This document shows, one piece after another, positions 60,246 through 64,000 of a stretch of 64,000 nt of DNA. Both the position numbers and the translations under genes were made by a program. The notes beneath the pieces are model-generated. The model saw nothing but the letters and a program-made list of their open reading frames with translations. It did not search any database and had not been told where the DNA came from. Numbering within the stretch: the stretch's first letter is position 1; the number at the start of each line of letters is the position of its first letter. This DNA comes from Planctomycetota bacterium (GTDB lineage Bacteria > Planctomycetota > Planctomycetia > Pirellulales > Pirellulaceae), in the NCBI GenBank assembly GCA_014381825.1, contig JACNKX010000237.1, positions 1-64,000 of the forward strand, written 5' to 3'.

Positions 60246-62080
60246 GGGGCTCCTCCGGTTGGTCCACCACCGGGACCTCGTCCTCCGCCACTAGGGCCAC
60301 CACCGGCTCCAGCACCGCCACCGCCCATGTTGGCGAAGGCAGTGGTGAGTTCGGCGGCATCGTAAAAGCCATCGCCATTCGTATCGGCTGTCGACAATCG
60401 ACCACGTAATTGTTCCGGGAGTTCGTCCGCAGACAGCTTGCCGTCGCTGTTCTGGTCCATCCGTTGGATCATCTGAGCAGGATTACCGCGACCGCCCCTT
60501 TGGCCGCGACCAGCGCCAGCCGCTTCAGCCTGGGGAGGCGCCGCAGTCCCAGGAGATGGTTGCTCTGCGACAGCTGGATTTGAAGATGCTTTCTTCGAGA
60601 TCTCTTCCGAAACCAAATCATCCGCCTCGGGGAATCGAGTTTGGTCAAATTTATCAATGTGCTTGCGAGGGTTGAGAACGACTTGTTCGCCGACTTCGAG
60701 GGCCTCTGACTTCTCTTCATCAACGGCCACAAGCTTATCGTTCGTGGAACTAATCACAATTTCGCGCGTATCCCACGTCGCGCCGTTCTTCACTAAACAA
60801 AACGTCTTTCCAAGCCGTTCGTAGATCGCCTGTACAGGAACTTGCAACGCGTCCTCACGATGCTCGACATGAATCTGAACTTCGGCCGTCAAACCCACTC
60901 GAAGTTCCGGTGGCGGCTCGAGGATCTTGATCAAGGTGACATACTCTTTGGCCGATGCACTCCAAAAATTGCCGGGCTCCGCATACTTGTTGACCTTGGT
61001 GACTTCGCCTGGCACGGACGAGTCGCCAAATGCATCGATCCGAATGGATACGGGCATTCCTTCGTGGACAAGGGTGATACGAGACTCGGCAATCTTCGCC
61101 TTAATCTGCATCGCTTGCGGGTCGGGCAGGCGGACGATGACTTGTCGCTCGCGAACCGAGACGCCTGGCTCGACGACGAATTCGCTGCCACTGCGGCTAC
61201 TTTGCACATTGGCATAGACCACCTGTCCATCGGCGGGCGCGACGGCTTTACAGTTGACAAATTGCTCTTGGATCTCTTGGAGATTCTTCTTTTCTTCCTC
61301 GTGACTGTCCTTTTCGTTGCGCCACTTTACTTTCGACGCTTCGATGTCACTGTTCAATTGGGTCAGCATCTTCTTCTGCGAGTATTCGGCCAAGACTTCC
61401 AACTTCTTCTTGGCGAGATCAAGATCATTCTTCGCTGCATCAACGCGAAACTCCTCGCCTTCCAATTGAAGCGAGTCCAGCAAGCCCCGTGAAACTTGCC
61501 GCTTAATCGATTCGTACGAGAGTTGCGCCTTTTTCAAGGTCTCTTCAGCTACAAAGATCTCATTCTCGATCATCTTCTTTTGTTCGATGTATGTTCCTTC
61601 TAAGTACTCTTCCTTTGCGATCTCCGCCGTGTCGTAAGTCGCCTTGGCCTGGATCATGATCGCTTCGCTCGTGTTGACAATGATCCGCTGGCGGCTCATC
61701 TCTTGCTCGATAGCGGACGAATCGAACGTCACCAGCCAGTCGCCTTCCTTGACGTGCGTCCCTTCGGGAATCACGTCGATGATGGACGTTGCTGGCCCAC
61801 TACCACTCGATCTCGCGCGAACCTCGCAACGAATCTCGACGTTGTTTGAGCTTTCGACTTCGCCTTCTTCCAGCACAATATGGTCGTAAGTGCCCCTTGT
61901 CACCTCGGCCAGCAGCGGTGTCAACGCGGGATCCGGGCCACGACTTCGCAATACGAACCAGGCGACTGCGGCACCAATGGCGACGATCACCAGTCCGACG
62001 AGGATAAACAGCGACACCGATCCTTGAGGACGGTGGGCAGAGCGCATCGCAAGCTTTCGACCGACGGGAACGCGAAACAT
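60242..62080 (-). CDS. HlyD/MacA-like efflux adaptor with C-terminal EF-hands and Gly-rich tail
   Basis: A 612-residue membrane-fusion protein. Span at about 24-46, barrel-sandwich pieces (SIIDVIPEGTHVKEGDWL and VAPADGQVVYANV), a long coiled hairpin (about 140-300) and a beta-barrel domain (about 300-440). After about residue 500 comes a Pro/Ala/Gly-rich linker, then two EF-hand loops DQNSDGKLSADE and DTNGDGFYDAAE, and a tail almost only of Gly, Pro and Ala. The EF-hand pair is not part of normal adaptors and suggests calcium control or anchoring. AAGGA precedes the ATG. 280-bp spacer to the TolC-like gene upstream. Confidence 0.93.
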   Translation of the reverse strand: MFRVPVGRKLAMRSAHRPQGSVSLFILVGLVIVAIGAAVAWFVLRSRGPDPALTPLLAEVTRGTYDHIVLEEGEVESSNNVEIRCEVRARSSGSGPATSIIDVIPEGTHVKEGDWLVTFDSSAIEQEMSRQRIIVNTSEAIMIQAKATYDTAEIAKEEYLEGTYIEQKKMIENEIFVAEETLKKAQLSYESIKRQVSRGLLDSLQLEGEEFRVDAAKNDLDLAKKKLEVLAEYSQKKMLTQLNSDIEASKVKWRNEKDSHEEEKKNLQEIQEQFVNCKAVAPADGQVVYANVQSSRSGSEFVVEPGVSVRERQVIVRLPDPQAMQIKAKIAESRITLVHEGMPVSIRIDAFGDSSVPGEVTKVNKYAEPGNFWSASAKEYVTLIKILEPPPELRVGLTAEVQIHVEHREDALQVPVQAIYERLGKTFCLVKNGATWDTREIVISSTNDKLVAVDEEKSEALEVGEQVVLNPRKHIDKFDQTRFPEADDLVSEEISKKASSNPAVAEQPSPGTAAPPQAEAAGAGRGQRGGRGNPAQMIQRMDQNSDGKLSADELPEQLRGRLSTADTNGDGFYDAAELTTAFANMGGGGAGAGGGPSGGGRGPGGGPTGGAP

Positions 62081-62360
62081 GGCTGAATCCTTCTGAGTGA
62101 GAACTCGAAAGAGTTCCGTTGTTGGGCTTGTGTGCCCAGGCGTGGAATCGACTCACTATTCTAATTGCTGGCGAGCGACATTGTCACCAGAATCAACGCA
62201 TTGGCGGGAGTTTTGTCGGCGAACCAAGTGGAACTGGACGTCGTGGCTAAAATACCGGTGGCCAGAATCGCGACAAATACTCACAACCCCGAGATGTCAC
62301 TCTCGTTTCGGGCATTCTTCACCCGCAATTGATTTCCGGTCGCGAACCCAGCTCTAAATC

Positions 62361-64000
62361 CTAGTAAACAACCGGCAACGGTATAACTGGCGCCATAGTT
62401 TCCGATTCGCTGCTCGCTTCTAAGACGGCGATCGACGGTTGTCCCCGGCGTACCGAACCATCGTTCCGGCGAGACGACGCGCTGGTCTCTGAGTCCAAAG
62501 GTGAAGGCAATTCCAAGTCAGGTTGACCCTGCGTACCCGGCAAGATTTCTGGCTCGACCGGTAGCTCGAAGCTGTGCTCAATTTCGCCTTCTTCGAACCC
62601 AATCGGTGCCGGGAAGCCATACTCCGCACCAACCGGACCTGGATCGACCCAATTTCCCTCGAGGTCTAGGTTCATCGTGCCGAGATCGAGATCGAGATTC
62701 AATCGCTGAACTTCGTAGTTGACCCAAACGTTTAAGAAGTCAGTTTGTGCAGACTGCAAATCAACCAGGGCGGAGACAACGTCGCGAGCCGCCGTCACTC
62801 CGGCTTCTTGCCCACGCTCTTCTCGCAACTTCTGAATTTGATCGTTCAGGACAACTTGATCGATCGCCGATAACACGGCAACCCGTCGTTCTTCAAAGTT
62901 CACGCGGTTGAGATCGATGGTTCGTAACGTGTTTCGCAAGCTTTGCGTGACCCCATCGACGTACGCATAGTAGCTTCGCTTTGCTTGCTGGTATTCGATC
63001 AACGACTGTCGGTACGTGTTGCGCTCCGTCAAGCGAGTGATCGGAGCGTCGAAACGAAGCGCCATGCGAAGGTCGTCGTCCGTGTTACTTCGTAGAGTGC
63101 CGTTAAACTCAAGGTCCAGGATCCCCTCCAAGTTGTCCGCATTGAATTCAATCAAACGCCATGCGTCGACGAGGGCGGCTCGCGAGTTCATCCAATCACG
63201 TCGATACCGACGGGCAAGTTCAAGCGCCATATCCCACTTCAACTCGATTGGAGTTACGCGAACGGCATGCGTCCGAGCCTGAGCTTGCGCGAGCGAGATA
63301 TCCAGAATGTCGTCCGACAATTCAGACAACAGGCTTGGCGTTGCAAAGATGACTTTCTGTTCTAGTAACACGGACAGCTCTTCGCCGCTCGGCTTCATTT
63401 CCGCGTCGAGCAGTGAATCAATCGCGGTCTGAATCTCATCGAGTGGTTCGGCGTAGGAGTTGAACAGTGCCTCCAAACGATCCACATCGGCGCTCAGGGT
63501 TGCCGGGACGGCCTCCAGCACTTCGACGTCGAACACGGATGCATCGATATCGGCAAGTAGCGTGACCTGACAAGGGTCCAGCCCGCCATAACGATCGAAG
63601 CGCACGAACTCCTGCTCATACTTGGTCTTGACTGTTAGTAACTCCCGTTTGCGATCGTCAAGCGATTCGATGAGACGATCGATGTCTTGACGAGTCTCTG
63701 TCAGCGTTCCAGCGGCGACGCGCTCGTAGATCTGCCGAATACGACTGACCATCTCACGCTGCGTTTTTAGGCGTTCTTCAAGCTCATCGCTCCAAACGGC
63801 ATGAGTTGCGTCGCCTTGCGAGCCAAGCAGGGCAAGAATCTGTTCGTTCGTTCGGCCGACGGCACCACGCAGCTCCGTGGCTTCGGCCTGCAAGCGTATC
63901 GTGTCGGGCGAGATCAGATTGAATTGATCGAACATACGGTCTTGGATATTGACGCATAGCTGCGGTGGCAGCCCTAGCGTTCGCTTGTAATTATCAAGCG
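62361..64000 (-). CDS. TolC-family outer-membrane efflux protein (5' end beyond the window)
   Basis: The frame is open to the right edge. From a Met codon at 63935 it codes 524 residues, but the same frame continues upstream with LDNYKRTLGLPPQL, a normal internal TolC-family segment, so the true start is past 64000. At least 546 residues are inside the window. Long helices rich in Leu, Arg, Glu and Gln alternate as in TolC hairpins (SLIEYQQAKRSYYAYVDGVT, quoted at limit; VDLQSAQTDFLNVWVNYEVQ). The C-terminal 100 residues are acidic and Pro-rich, outside the barrel. It should form the exit duct for the efflux pump encoded next. Confidence 0.88.
   Translation of the reverse strand, partial: LDNYKRTLGLPPQLCVNIQDRMFDQFNLISPDTIRLQAEATELRGAVGRTNEQILALLGSQGDATHAVWSDELEERLKTQREMVSRIRQIYERVAAGTLTETRQDIDRLIESLDDRKRELLTVKTKYEQEFVRFDRYGGLDPCQVTLLADIDASVFDVEVLEAVPATLSADVDRLEALFNSYAEPLDEIQTAIDSLLDAEMKPSGEELSVLLEQKVIFATPSLLSELSDDILDISLAQAQARTHAVRVTPIELKWDMALELARRYRRDWMNSRAALVDAWRLIEFNADNLEGILDLEFNGTLRSNTDDDLRMALRFDAPITRLTERNTYRQSLIEYQQAKRSYYAYVDGVTQSLRNTLRTIDLNRVNFEERRVAVLSAIDQVVLNDQIQKLREERGQEAGVTAARDVVSALVDLQSAQTDFLNVWVNYEVQRLNLDLDLGTMNLDLEGNWVDPGPVGAEYGFPAPIGFEEGEIEHSFELPVEPEILPGTQGQPDLELPSPLDSETSASSRRNDGSVRRGQPSIAVLEASSESETMAPVIPLPVVY

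Overview
The window looks like a chromosomal segment of a planctomycete (Planctomycetota, most likely Pirellulales-like). The evidence is gene content. It has two secreted sulfatases, two PQQ-type beta-propeller proteins, a ThuA-domain protein, a double 3-keto-disaccharide hydrolase (DUF1080) protein and planctomycete-restricted families (TIGR03009, TIGR03032, DUF1207, a CPxC/CxxC zinc-ribbon protein). It also has a giant surface protein with the N-terminal FEPLEDRRMLA motif and a C-terminal dockerin. KdsB indicates a Gram-negative-type envelope with KDO. I see no rRNA, tRNA, CRISPR array, phage module or transposase.

Layout. 0.2-3.8 kb: a lid-less Hsp70 and a REC-GGDEF-CBS signalling protein. 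3.7-10.9 kb: a leftward run of mostly secreted or housekeeping genes (glucose/sorbosone dehydrogenase-like, FKBP isomerase, YqgE, ThuA, pterin carbinolamine dehydratase, HD protein, TPR protein), with a candidate structured ncRNA and intrinsic terminator at 6.05-6.23 kb. 11.1-16.7 kb: PQQ-propeller lipoprotein, TIGR03009, SGNH hydrolase and a sulfatase with HEAT repeats. 16.9-24.9 kb: M16 peptidase, stand-alone GspF-like protein, a translationally coupled toroid/DUF362 pair, bioF and a transglutaminase. 25.2-30.6 kb: small Cys-rich lipoprotein, alpha/beta hydrolase, class IV aminotransferase, EVE protein, a membrane microprotein, a second PQQ propeller and a DUF1207 outer-membrane protein. 30.8-33.8 kb: DUF1844-pyrG-kdsB. 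33.9-40.5 kb: a TIGR03032 gene broken by one in-frame stop, then a 1708-residue repeat protein built from two duplicated blocks of 84-bp tandem repeats. 40.7-45.3 kb: an operon-like pair of a redoxin/cytochrome c/copper/EF-hand fusion and an RND/MMPL transporter. 45.7-55.1 kb: small genes, SASA esterase, DUF1080 protein, alpha/beta hydrolase, C45 acyltransferase-like protein, VOC and CoA-binding proteins, a HEAT protein broken by one in-frame stop and a second sulfatase. 55.6-64 kb: a PhoD-like phosphatase and a leftward tripartite efflux operon (TolC-like, EF-hand-tailed adaptor, ABC ATPase, FtsX permease, membrane protein) whose first gene runs off the right edge.

How the genes fit together. 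Most products carry signal peptides, so the region mainly serves the periplasm and surface: desulfation and ester cleavage of polysaccharides, sugar oxidation, phosphate release and efflux. The main unexplained structure is two otherwise intact conserved genes each split by a single in-frame stop, a structured ncRNA candidate, several long palindromes between genes, and a pattern in which every convergent gene pair ends within a few bases of, or overlapping, its partner.
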